Assembly: GCA_037176705.1 (NCBI GenBank)
Contig: CM073887.1
Span: 86,934,348-86,998,347 of the forward strand
Direction: 5' to 3'
Source: Molossus alvarezi
Lineage: Eukaryota; Chordata; Mammalia; Chiroptera; Molossidae
DNA: 64,000 bases
Made by a program: the position numbers and the translations under genes. How positions within the stretch are numbered: position 1 is the first letter of the stretch; every line of letters starts with the position of its first letter. Below are positions 1-9,013 of the stretch, piece after piece. The notes under the pieces are model-generated. The model was not told the origin of the DNA and made no database searches. It saw nothing but the letters and a program-made list of their open reading frames with translations.

Positions 1-479
1 AACATTCTTTTACAAGCACTCTTTAACAGTTTTGTCTTTCTTATTTTGTAAACTCTTTCTCTTGGCCCCAAACTCTGGAATTCCAACTCTTTTTATCATT
101 CCTCTGTATGTCTGTGGAGTGCTGACACGCTGGTGAGTGCTGTCTCAAAGCACAGACCCTCAGACTATAAGGAAATTTGGGCTTGGGCCCTACAGCACCA
201 CCAGTTGGATCTGAGATACTGTTTAAACACTCACTTTAAAGTAGTTTAAATAATTAGTGAATAAACTTTTTAAAAATTTGCATGCAATTGGGTCACTCTT
301 AATTCACTTATTTTGAATACAGGGTGGTGATGTTTGTTTTCACTACCATGGATTGTCATTTGTATAGAGAACCATTTACTGCTGGAGTAAAGAGAATTTG
401 AAAATTCCTAATCCATTCTTCTACTTTAAGATGAGTCATTAAAGTTAAGTGAGAATTTTATTTAAGATGGACACCAATA
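1..479. other. Unassigned AT-rich DNA, no gene seen
   Basis: No reading frame with recognisable protein similarity and no repeat I can name. The last 19 bases are the left target duplication of the SINE that follows. Confidence 0.5.
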
Positions 480-684
480 GCCCGGCCAGTGTGGCTCAGT
501 GGATTGAGCACCCTCCCATGGACTGAGAGGCCCCAGTTCGATTCCTGGTCAGAGCTCATGCCCTGGTTACAGGCTCGATCCCCAGTAGGGGGAATGCAGG
601 AGGCATCCAAGAGATGTTTCTCCCTCACATTGATGTTTCTCTCTCTCTCCCTTTCTTTTTCTCTAAAAAATCAATAAAAACATA
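480..684 (+). mobile_element. Short Ves-type SINE
   Basis: A tRNA-derived head with a GTGGCTCAGTGGATTGAG box A and a CAGTTCGATTCC box B is followed by a CT-rich body and an AATCAATAAAAA tail. It is flanked by a 19-bp target duplication with one mismatch (461-479 and 685-703). This shorter type lacks the TCCTCGGGTGAGGA 3' segment of the longer Ves copies. Confidence 0.9.
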
Positions 685-703
685 TTTAAAATGGACACCA
701 ATA

Positions 704-1252
704 AAATGGCTGAGTCACATATGTAGAAACACAAGCAGCCTCACAGGCCTCTGTCAATCAAGAGCTGACTTAATCTGACATGAGACCTGAGATTTTCTAA
801 ACTGCAAAAAAGATTACAGTTGTGAATAAATATAGAATCATTTGAGGCATAATGTTTTCTCAGGAGCCTCATCTCACATGATGGATGGGCAGTATTGATA
901 TCATTATGTTTTAATTATTTGTCTGATAGATAGGTGTCACCTCAGCATACAAACACTGCAGAATACAGATTCCATTGCCTCTCTCTTGACAGTCTCATCT
1001 TGCAGAAATATTCTTGTAATTTAATGGATTTTAATATTTCAAGTATGGGTTTTTGTTGTTGTTTGGTTTGGCTTCACTTTAAACTAATTGTATATCATTT
1101 CCTACTAATGAGCACTTGTGCTTGTAAACTCAGTTTCTGTATGCTTGCCTGCTGCCATTCCCTTCTCAGTCCGAATTTTTCATTTCTGTTTGCTATCTGT
1201 GTGCTCTCTGATAACATGCTCATTATAGATTGTCGGAGTCCTATGGAAGACT
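704..1252. other. Unassigned DNA, no gene seen
   Basis: AT-rich sequence. An open frame of 108 codons on the plus strand (934-1260) has no domain or composition that suggests a gene, and I recognise no repeat. Confidence 0.5.
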
Positions 1253-1284
1253 CTAAGTGAATTTTTTAAAAATATGTTTTTATT

Positions 1285-1550
1285 GCCCTGGCCGGTTTGG
1301 CTCAGCGGTTAGAGCGTCGGCCTGCGGTCCAGAGAGACCCGGGTTCGGTTCCCGCTAAGGGCATGTACCTTGGCTGCAGTTTGTCCCCGGCCCTGGTTGG
1401 TTCGTGTGGGTGGCGGCCACTTGATGTGTCCCTTTCACGTCTATGTTTCTCTCTCTTCCTCTCTCTCCTTCCGACTCTATCTGAGTAAAAAATGGAAAAA
1501 TGTCCTCCGGTGAGGATAAAAAAATAAATAAATAAAAAATAAAAGTATTT
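1285..1550 (+). mobile_element. Ves SINE, full length, nested in another SINE
   Basis: It shows the typical Ves order: GCCCTGGCCGGTTTGGCTC head with Pol III boxes A and B, a TTTGTCCCCGGCCCTGG block, a CT-rich stretch, GTCCTCCGGTGAGGA and an A-rich tail. It sits in the A/T tail of the minus-strand SINE to its right. The tail motif TATGTTTTTATT occurs on both sides of it. Confidence 0.92.
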
Positions 1551-1571
1551 CTTTTAAAATATATATATATA

Positions 1572-1775
1572 TGTTTTTATTGATTTTTTAGAGAGAGAGG
1601 AAGGGGGAGAGAGAGAGAGAAACATTGATGTGAGAGAGAACCGTCAACGGGCTGCCTCCTGAATGCCCCAGTGGAGATTGAGCCCGCAACTCGGGCATGC
1701 ACCCTGACCGGGAATCAAACCAGGACCTCTCAGTCCATGGGATGACCCTCAGTCCACTGACCCACACCAGCCAGG
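1572..1775 (-). mobile_element. Short Ves-type SINE, minus strand
   Basis: Read on the minus strand it has the short-type head (GCCTGGCTGGTGTGGGTCAG), box B (GGTTTGATTCC) and an AATCAATAAAAA-type tail. Its tail was split by the Ves copy to the left, so its outer 9-bp target duplication CTAAGTGAA lies at 1253-1261 and 1776-1784. Confidence 0.9.
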
Positions 1776-1784
1776 CTAAGTGAA

Positions 1785-2159
1785 CTTAATGTATGAAAAT
1801 TATGGTTTAAAATGGATGAACTTTTTCTGACCACAATATGTAGGAAATCATATAAGTTATAGATACACACCTGCACTCATTTTTTTCCTACTGAACTTTG
1901 GGAAAAAAATACAAGAAGGAGGCAATGAATCAATATTACAATGACCTAAATAAAAAGATATTTGCATTATTTGTTTTTTAAAATTTCACATTTTAACTAT
2001 ATTTCAAAAGTATCAATTATATTATGTTTAAAAGGACATACAAAGAATATATTATGTCCACTTTTTTCTATATAACTTTTAATAAATGCATTGTCTTCTG
2101 AACCAGAATATGGTATATAAATGTTTCACAGTTTGCAGTGTCTTGAACATTGTTTTGAG
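1785..2159. other. Unassigned AT-rich DNA, no gene seen
   Basis: No coding signal and no repeat recognised. Confidence 0.5.
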
Positions 2160-2345
2160 ATTTATTCTACAGTGTTCCATACTCTGTAAATATTATCTTT
2201 TCATTTCAATTTTGTATTTTTTGTTGCTAAAATAAATACAATTGCCTTTTTATATTGATCTTATATCCTGCAACCTTTATCAAATTACTTACTAGTTCAG
2301 TAACTTTTTTGGTCAATTCTGATAGGCTTTCTGCATAACAACCTT
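2160..2345 (-). mobile_element. Old L1 ORF2 fragment
   Basis: The stretch reading TTGATCTTATATCCTGCAAC and onward matches the reverse complement of the L1 reverse transcriptase region just past the FADD motif. The same region occurs in the better-preserved copies at about 10660-10740 and 56860-56940. It is heavily diverged and has no open frame. Confidence 0.6.
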
Positions 2346-2404
2346 ATTGTCTGCTGGGTTCAGAGGTGGATGTGGCCTTCTTGAAATATTTGTTGTTGTT
2401 TTTT

Positions 2405-2486
2405 CATTTTTAAAATTTATCTTTATTGTTGAAAGTATTACAGATGTCTCTCCTTTTTTTTCTCCATTGACACTCTCCTCCCCACT
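2405..2486 (-). mobile_element. L1 3' tip, severely truncated
   Basis: It reads TTTATTGTTGAAAGTATTACAGATGTCTC followed by CCATTGAC in two blocks, the reverse complement of the extreme 3' end of the bat L1 family (compare 31020-31075). Only about 80 bp is present, and it abuts the inverted repeat that follows. Confidence 0.7.
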
Positions 2487-2545
2487 CTCTATCTGACTTC
2501 ATTTCAACTCTGAATGTAGCAGAGTTGAAATAAAGTCAGATAGAG
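2487..2545. repeat. Near-perfect inverted repeat, 26-bp arms, 7-base loop
   Basis: The left arm (2487-2512) and right arm (2520-2545) are reverse complements with one mismatch, separated by AATGTAG. I do not recognise it as part of a known element. See findings. Confidence 0.9.
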
Positions 2546-2749
2546 CAGTGTGATTAAGGGCAAGCAGTTCCAATAACCTTGAATATATGATGTATATTGT
2601 GATATGCTAGCAAGAAAGGACTAGTTTTCAGGTCTTGATTACCAGGCTAAGAAGGATATATCACAAATATTCCTTTAAAAATGAATAAATGTCAAGCACT
2701 ATAATATTTTAGGCAATTCAAGTCTATTATTTGTTTAAAATTGTTTTGG

Positions 2750-2967
2750 GCTGCCTGGTCAGCATAGCTTGGTGGTTGAGCATCGACCCATTCACCAAAA
2801 AGGTCACCAGTTCAATCCCTGGTCAAGGCACATGCCCAGGTTGTGAGCCAAATCCCCAGTCAAGGGGACATGCTGGAGGTGCCAATCGATGTTCTCTGTC
2901 ATCGATGTTTCTCTCTCTCCCTCTCCCTTCCTCTCTCTCTAAAGATTAATAAAGAAAAAAAATAAAG
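2750..2967 (+). mobile_element. Short Ves-type SINE
   Basis: tRNA-related head, CCAGTTCAATCCC box B, CT-rich stretch and AATAAAG tail. It has a 12-bp target duplication TTGTTTTGGGCT (2741-2752 and 2968-2979). Confidence 0.88.
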
Positions 2968-2979
2968 TTGTTTTGGGCT

Positions 2980-3935
2980 ATTGATGACTATGGTGAATTA
3001 AATAATTTCTAAAATGATTAAATAAGAAAAATGGCTATTACTCATGGTCCTACTGGCAGGCATAGAAATATTTCATTCATTATTCAACTGAAAAGTTTCT
3101 TGACACTAATGATCTATTGCAGGGATAGGGTCTTCTGTGAAATAAAATTACATATATACAAGCATTGCTCATCTGTCCTCATCACTTTTACTAACCTGGG
3201 GTTCTACCCAGGTAATGATTGGCATTCCTTTTGACTTTGCCATGCTTTCATAAAGAAATAGCATGGGTCCTTGTGCGTTATCATTTTCAGTTTGCAATTT
3301 GTGCTCTGTCCTCTGTCTTCACTACCCCCCCTCAATTATTACTCTATGTATATATGGAAATATAAACTTATTCACACATAACAGGAAATTTGAACTTACT
3401 AAAATCATGACTCTGGAACACAGCTTCTTCTCTACACAAATTTGGTATATGTCATATATGTGTGTCTATATGTAATACATTATTGTTTTATCACTGTCAC
3501 AGAGAAGGAAGCGCAGTTTTTTCTCTCTGGTCTAAGAAATCCTATGTTTTTTTCTCTCTCAAGAAGGACTCTCTCTCCATGTTTGGCATTTCAAGAGTGG
3601 GTCAGGAGTGTCAAGTACTTGAGAAAAGGGATTCTCTGAGTGAGAGTTTGTACACTTGCATTGCCTTTGGAACAAGGGCTTGCGTCTGCAATATTCCCGG
3701 ACTTATAGAGGTTGAGTTATAATCATGCTATGAAGATTGTCTTTGGCTTTTATGTAGCTGTTAGAATGACTTTGTTCTGAAATACCAACAGCTCCTTTCT
3801 TTGCATTCATGAGCACCCTGCTATGGAAACACATTTCTTCCCTCTAGGCATTGTTACTTTCAGCCAGCATTTATTGGAATATATGCCAAGTAGTATGAAA
3901 ATGATTTTGATATAGTATATGTATTACTTATTTAT
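2980..3935. other. Unassigned DNA, no gene seen
   Basis: Several overlapping open frames of 65 to 86 codons in T-rich sequence have no start context, domain or homology that I recognise. No repeat identified. Confidence 0.5.
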
Positions 3936-4140
3936 TAGTGTAACAACTTATACCAAATTTTAGTAGCTTAAACAGTGAACATTTATTATCTCTTAAGTTT
4001 CTGAGGGTCGGGGATCTGGGAGACATTTGGCTGTGTGGTTCTGGCTATAGATCTCTCTTGTGTTTCCGATAAAGGTCTTAGGGTTAAAGCCATTTGAAGG
4101 CGGGAAGATCTACTTCTAAACTCACTCACATAGCTTAGTA
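3936..4140 (+). mobile_element. Ancient mammalian interspersed repeat, class unresolved
   Basis: The pattern TGTAACAACTTATACCAAA, then TAGTAGCTTAAACA, ATTTATTATCTC and GGTTCTGGCT, follows a common old mammalian repeat (TGTAACAAATTACCACAAA type). I cannot assign the class with confidence. The following 100 bases (to about 4260) look like a decayed MIR. Confidence 0.5.
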
Positions 4141-4731
4141 TTTGATTTTATTAGATACATACTATTAATGTTCCTGTATTACAAATAAGAAGACTAAGGT
4201 CCAATGAGGAATTCAACTCAAGTCTAATGTCATTGTCTTTGGTTTTAACTACTATGATTAAAATCCCTGGTGATTGGAAAAGAGAATTTTTGGGTGTTTA
4301 CAATTATTTCTTTTGCTAAAGAAAACGAAATCTAAATTTACTTTAAAAGGAAACCCTGCTTCTTTTTTCATCTGAAACAGTTTGGGGGTACTGTTGAGTT
4401 TTTAATATTTGTATGTACTTATTTTATCTTGAATGCATGAAATATACTGGATCAAAGATAGATTTTTTTATTAAATGCTTCACAGTAAATTATAAATGAG
4501 TCATTCTCCCTTTGCCCTAATCCCTACTCCTAGAGTGACAACATGAGAGCCAAGTCAATAGTCTTATGCATGTGGCCAGAATCATTCATAGGCAAGGAAG
4601 GAGAACAATTATTATTTTGTGTTTATGAAGTGGTAGGGGATAGACACTCACTCATCTGGTGAAAAGATTACCCTCTTACTCCAGTGCCTTGGTATGTAAA
4701 TAAAATCCTTCCAGAAGCCAAAGACTATCTC

Positions 4732-4911
4732 TTCCCTGTGTTGTTTTTTTTTTCCTGTATTTTTTAAAGGAGTTTTTATTATTAATGTTGACATTATTGC
4801 TGGAGTTCCACTTCCTCCTCTAATCTTGGCCCATCTCCACCCTCCCCCACCTACTGCTTTCTTGGCCTTTATCAAATTATTATCTATGTCCATTAAGTAT
4901 AATATATGTTC

Positions 4912-4946
<35 letters not shown>

Positions 4947-4952
4947 TTCAGT
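4732..4952 (-). mobile_element. Partial second copy of an L1 3' end
   Basis: Nearly identical to 5258-5511, including about 25 bases of non-L1 sequence beyond the L1 3' end (TTCCCTGTGTTG, T-run, CCTGTA). They differ mainly in the internal microsatellite, TTTA here and TTTC there. The flanks on either side do not match, so this is not a simple tandem duplication. Confidence 0.85.
4912..4948. repeat. (TTTA)n microsatellite
   Basis: About nine tandem ATTT units inside the L1 3' fragment. Confidence 0.95.
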
Positions 4953-5257
4953 ACTGGACTTCATTACTTCTTGAAATAAAAACATAGAGAAAGTGGCTGG
5001 CATATTGGGGAATTAACATCAAAACCTAGTCTAGGTTGTAGCCATCAGTCCTCTTATCAAAATAAGAGTTTTATTATCATTTTGAGTCAGAACAATTTAC
5101 TAGATAAATAGCCACAGATATAATTCTCAAGGAGTGTGAAAAGTCTCAGGGGCCTGTGGATTTTTACTGGAATGCTGAAAAAGTAAGGGCAATTTTATTT
5201 CCCCAGAGCGACCTATGGAAAGGGACCTCTCTTTCTTCTAAACATCTTTGTTTTATT

Positions 5258-5435
5258 TTCCCTGTGTTGTTTTTTTTTCCTGTATTTTTTAAAGGAGTTT
5301 TTATTATTAATGTTGACATTATTGCTGGAGTTCCACTTCCTCCTCTAATCTTGGCCCATCTCCACCCTCCCCCACCTACTGCTTTCTTGGCCTTTATCAA
5401 ATTATTATCTATGTCCATTAAGTATACATATATGT

Positions 5436-5495
<60 letters not shown>

Positions 5496-6112
5496 TATTT
5501 ATTTATTCAGTCATCACCACCCTCCTCCCCCTGGGCACTGGCTAATCTGATTCATGTATTCATGCTTCTGGTACCATTCTGTTCGTCAGTTTATTTTGTT
5601 CATCACACTCCACATATTAGTGAGATCATATGTTATTTGTCTTTCTCTGACTGGCTTATTTCACTTGGCATAATATTCTCCAGGTCCCTCCAATTCATCT
5701 CAAAGGGTAAGAGGTTCTTTTTTACAGCTGCATAGTATTCCATTGTGTTTATGTACCACAGCTTTTTTTTATCCACTCACCTACTAATGGCACTTGGACT
5801 ATTTTCAAATCTTAGCTGTTATAAATAATGCTGCTATGAATATAGGATTGCATAAATCTTTCTGATTTGTCATTTGGGATTCTTAGGATATATTCCCAGA
5901 AGTGGGATCTCTGGGTCAGATCTATTTTTTAATTTTTTGAGGAACCTCCATACTGCTTTCCACAGTTGGCTGCACCAGTCTGCATTCCCACCAGCAGTGC
6001 ACCAGGGTTCCCCTGGTTGTTTGCTTGTTTATTGATAGTAGCCATTCTGGCATGTGTGAGGTGATACTTATTGTAGTTTTTATTTGAATCTCTCTGATAA
6101 TTAGTTTTTTTC
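5258..6112 (-). mobile_element. L1 copy A, 5'-truncated 3' end
   Basis: Reverse-strand L1 3' UTR (5258-5640) and the C-terminal end of ORF2. Landmarks include GGCTTATTTCACTTGGCATAA, TGCATAGTATTCCATTGTGT and the GTTGGCTGCACCAGTCTGCA segment. It ends abruptly at about 6112 in the cysteine-rich C-terminal region. No open frame remains. Confidence 0.9.
5436..5496. repeat. (TTTC)n microsatellite
   Basis: About 15 tandem CTTT units within the L1 3' UTR, at the same place as the TTTA array in the partial copy to the left. Confidence 0.97.
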
Positions 6113-6339
6113 TATAAAATATAGCTATTTTTTAAGGGCCTATAGATTTTTACTTACCTATCACTTCACATATTAGAACTATTTGAGGTATATCTGTCTC
6201 AAGAGTATCTTTTATCATTAAAGAACTCCACAAAATTTTTGCATATTAGTCACTTAAATATTTGTATTATTAACTAAAGTGACTGATAAAATCTCTAAAG
6301 CAACTTCCTGATCTATAACATTGTGTTTTAATCCCATTT

Positions 6340-6578
6340 TGTAAATAATAGCAAATGTTTATTTACCACTTGCAATATGCCTGGCACTGTTCTAGGTGTT
6401 TTACACAAGTTAATTTAATGTTTATAATTGCACAATAATCTATGAGTAATGGCTTAGCATTATCCCCATAATATATCAGGTAAAGTGCTGAAAGTTGATG
6501 TAACTTACGCAACATGAAACCCCTGGGAAGTTGCAGAGCTAAGATTTGAACCCAGGCACTTAGGCTCCAGATTGCAGT
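6340..6578 (+). mobile_element. MIR SINE, ancient
   Basis: Matches the MIR layout: TTGCAATATGCCTGGCACTG, TTCTAGGTGTTTTACA, TTATCCCCATAAT, GCAGAGCTAAGATTTGAACC, CAGGCACTTAGGCTCCAG. Confidence 0.85.
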
Positions 6579-6589
6579 CTCCTAACTAC

Positions 6590-6935
6590 TACATGTCATA
6601 CATAATTCATTATTTCACGAATAAACATTTTGCACCTTCTATATATGTCAAGCACTATTTGGGATACTGTGGATACATTGTTGAACAAAATATTCAAAGC
6701 TTCAACCTTCATGGAAATTATTTTCTGATTAATGCTAGTGTGGGGCAAGTGAGGAACAAAAATTAAGCAAATAAACATGTATAATATAATGTTAGATTGA
6801 TAAGTACTAGGGGAAAAATTTTAATAGAGAGCAAAATAGAGGCTAAAAGGAACTGCTCTTTCAGAGTTGCCAGGGAAGTTTTCATCAAGATGTGGTTTTT
6901 GAAATGTGAGTGGCTACCCAAACAATGGAAAGCAA
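6590..6935 (+). mobile_element. Ancient mammalian repeat, L2/MIR-like class unresolved
   Basis: Follows the common pattern with CAAGCACTATTTGGGATACTG, then GTTGAACAAAATATTCAAAGC, CTTCATGGAAATTATTTTC, AATAAACATGTATAAT and AGGGAAGTTTTCATC, as in the 'increase in body of element' repeat of many mammals. Assignment is from landmarks only. Confidence 0.5.
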
Positions 6936-7269
6936 CTTATTTTTTAAAAAACAAGAGCAAGGATAGAATGAAATCAATTTGAAAAGAAAATATCAGTTTA
7001 TTGCATAAAATAGAGTTTTCATTTTTATTACAATGTTGCTGTGATTAGCCTTGAAAAGGCAGTTTAAATATGTGTGAACACCTTCTGACAGGTGAAATTG
7101 CTGACATAGAGCACATATACCATCAATACTCATTACTTTTAGAATCCGTATTTGTGAACTCACCTACTTGCTAAAATTTATTTGTAATTGCAAAATCAAT
7201 AATTGCTGTGTTCTCATGGTCATTTGTGGATACGTGCAAAGTAGTGGAAAATTTGAGTTGCCTGACATG

Positions 7270-7768
7270 GGCGTTCATAGCTGTACTTAAGCAAGATGAC
7301 ACTTCGCCTTCTTGTTTCAGATCTTACACTGGAAGCAAGTGTCTTTTTTGAGATCTATTTACTGCCACTTTTATTTTATTATTGTGTGTGTGCTTTTGAC
7401 ATTTAAAATGGCTCCCAAGCCTGGTGCTGAAGTGCTGTGTAGTGTTCCTAAGCACTTGAAGGCTGTGCCATGCCTTACAGAGAAAACATGTGTTAAATAA
7501 ATAAGCTTCGTTTGGGCATGAATTATAGTGCTATTGACTGTGACTTAAATGTTAATGAATCAACAATATATATTAAACAAGGTGTCTTTAAATAGCAAAG
7601 CACATGAAACAAAATTATGTATTAATCAAACGAAAATATTGTGACCAGTTATTGCAGAAACCTAATTCTATATTTCCCCTGGGAGCAATGATTCAGTATC
7701 TGTTAATTCGATGTTTGCAGCAACTTTATATACCATAAGAACCACAAATAAATGAGAATTGTTTATAT
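7270..7768 (+). mobile_element. Tigger-like (pogo) DNA transposon fragment
   Basis: The blocks AGTGCTATTGACTGTGACTT, AATGAATCAACAATATATATT, CCTAATTCTATATTTCCCC and TAAGAACCACAAATAAATGA follow the non-coding 3' part of mammalian Tigger elements. The 62-codon frame at 7312-7500 is a remnant without function. No terminal repeat is visible, so the ends are approximate. Confidence 0.65.
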
Positions 7769-8029
7769 TTACAATTTTGATAGTAACAAATCTTCTAAGA
7801 TATTATAGCAATGTACACATTAATGGTGGCTATTTAGTCACTCTTCACCAACAATGTAAGAAAACATTTCAATATTTGTCAGATAGGTTCAAAAGGTATC
7901 TTACTGTTATTTTAACTTCGTGTTTTTAATTATATGCATATTTGTGTGTGTGCATGTGTGCTAGTGTGTGTGTGTATGAAGGGTTTGCTAATATCCTTTT
8001 CCCATGTTAAAAATTGCACCATTCGTGTA
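7769..8029. other. AT-rich DNA with a GT-rich patch
   Basis: A TGTGTGTGTGCATGTGTGC patch lies near 7945-7975. Nothing else recognised. Confidence 0.5.
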
Positions 8030-8530
8030 ATTGTATAAAATTGCACTTTGTATATTGAGAAAAATTATTCTTTCACTGTCACATTGGTGAAAGATATTTT
8101 TGCTCAATATGTCATTTGTCTTTTAACTTTAAGTTGTTTTTTGTTTAACTGTTAAAAACACTTTAAGTTATTGCATAGTGAAGTTTATCAGTCTTTTCCT
8201 TCCTGACATTTGTGCTTTGCTTAGAAAGACCTTCTCTAATGCGAAACTAACTTCTAAAACATTTTAATTTTTTTGTAGTCCTTTTAAATTTCATTTTTTA
8301 ATATTAAAATATTTGATTCAGCTGAAATTTGTTGAGGTTCCAGCTTTACTTTTGTATTTCTTTATAATATAGCTAGTTGGTTGAAACAACCATTTAGAGA
8401 GCAAATCCATTTTATCCATAAGTTTGAAAGACCATTTTGGTGTCATACATTAAATTCCCATGTGTACTTAAATCTATTAATTTTGCTCAACATATTTCTA
8501 ATTTTGTAAATTCTACTTGCATAGAAAAGC
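8030..8530 (-). mobile_element. Old L1 fragment
   Basis: AT-rich sequence with GTTTATCAGTCTTTTCCTTCC, TTAGAAAGACCTTCTC, GATTCAGCTGAAATTTGTTG and TTAAATTCCCATGTGTACTT follows the reverse complement of the ORF2 C-terminal half of ancient mammalian L1 families. No frame remains. Confidence 0.65.
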
Positions 8531-9013
8531 ACAGACCAAAAGAAAAATACATTAACTTGTTTATACCAAACAAATGAAGTGGAGCCTAAATATTAAGCCT
8601 AATTGCGCTGGCTTATGTTGTTTTCTAAATGTTTTAACCTATCATTTCTGTGGGAGGTTCTGGAACCAGTAAAATATTAATATCAGGTGATGCTTTGATC
8701 ATTAGGGCTCTTGGCTAGAAATAAAACAGAAGTGTCTTAAATTTGCTAATGTAAATTCTCTATATGCAGTTACTTTTTTTTTTAAATCAGAAGTGTGAGT
8801 TTATTAATTAATTTTTGTTACAGATGTTTCTTCTTTTTCCCCACTGATTCCCCCCTCCCTCTCCCTCCATGCCCTGTCCCAGTTTGTTGTCCATGTCCAC
8901 TATTCATGCATACATGCATATAAGTTCTGTGGTTTATCTCTCCCCCACCATCCCCTCTTCTAGGGATTGTCAGTCTGTACCCCACATCCACGTCTCTGGG
9001 ACTACCCCATTCC

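Noticed and set aside
1300..1350. tRNA-like box A and box B pairs
   Set aside because: They belong to the tRNA-derived heads of SINEs. No cloverleaf of a real tRNA gene was found.
1297..1488. Open frames starting MAQRLERRPAVQRDPGS and similar at several places
   Set aside because: They are translations of the Ves SINE body and recur wherever the SINE occurs. They are not genes.
5436..5496. Regular short repeats that might suggest a CRISPR-like array
   Set aside because: They are simple tetranucleotide microsatellites without spacers, in a mammalian genome.
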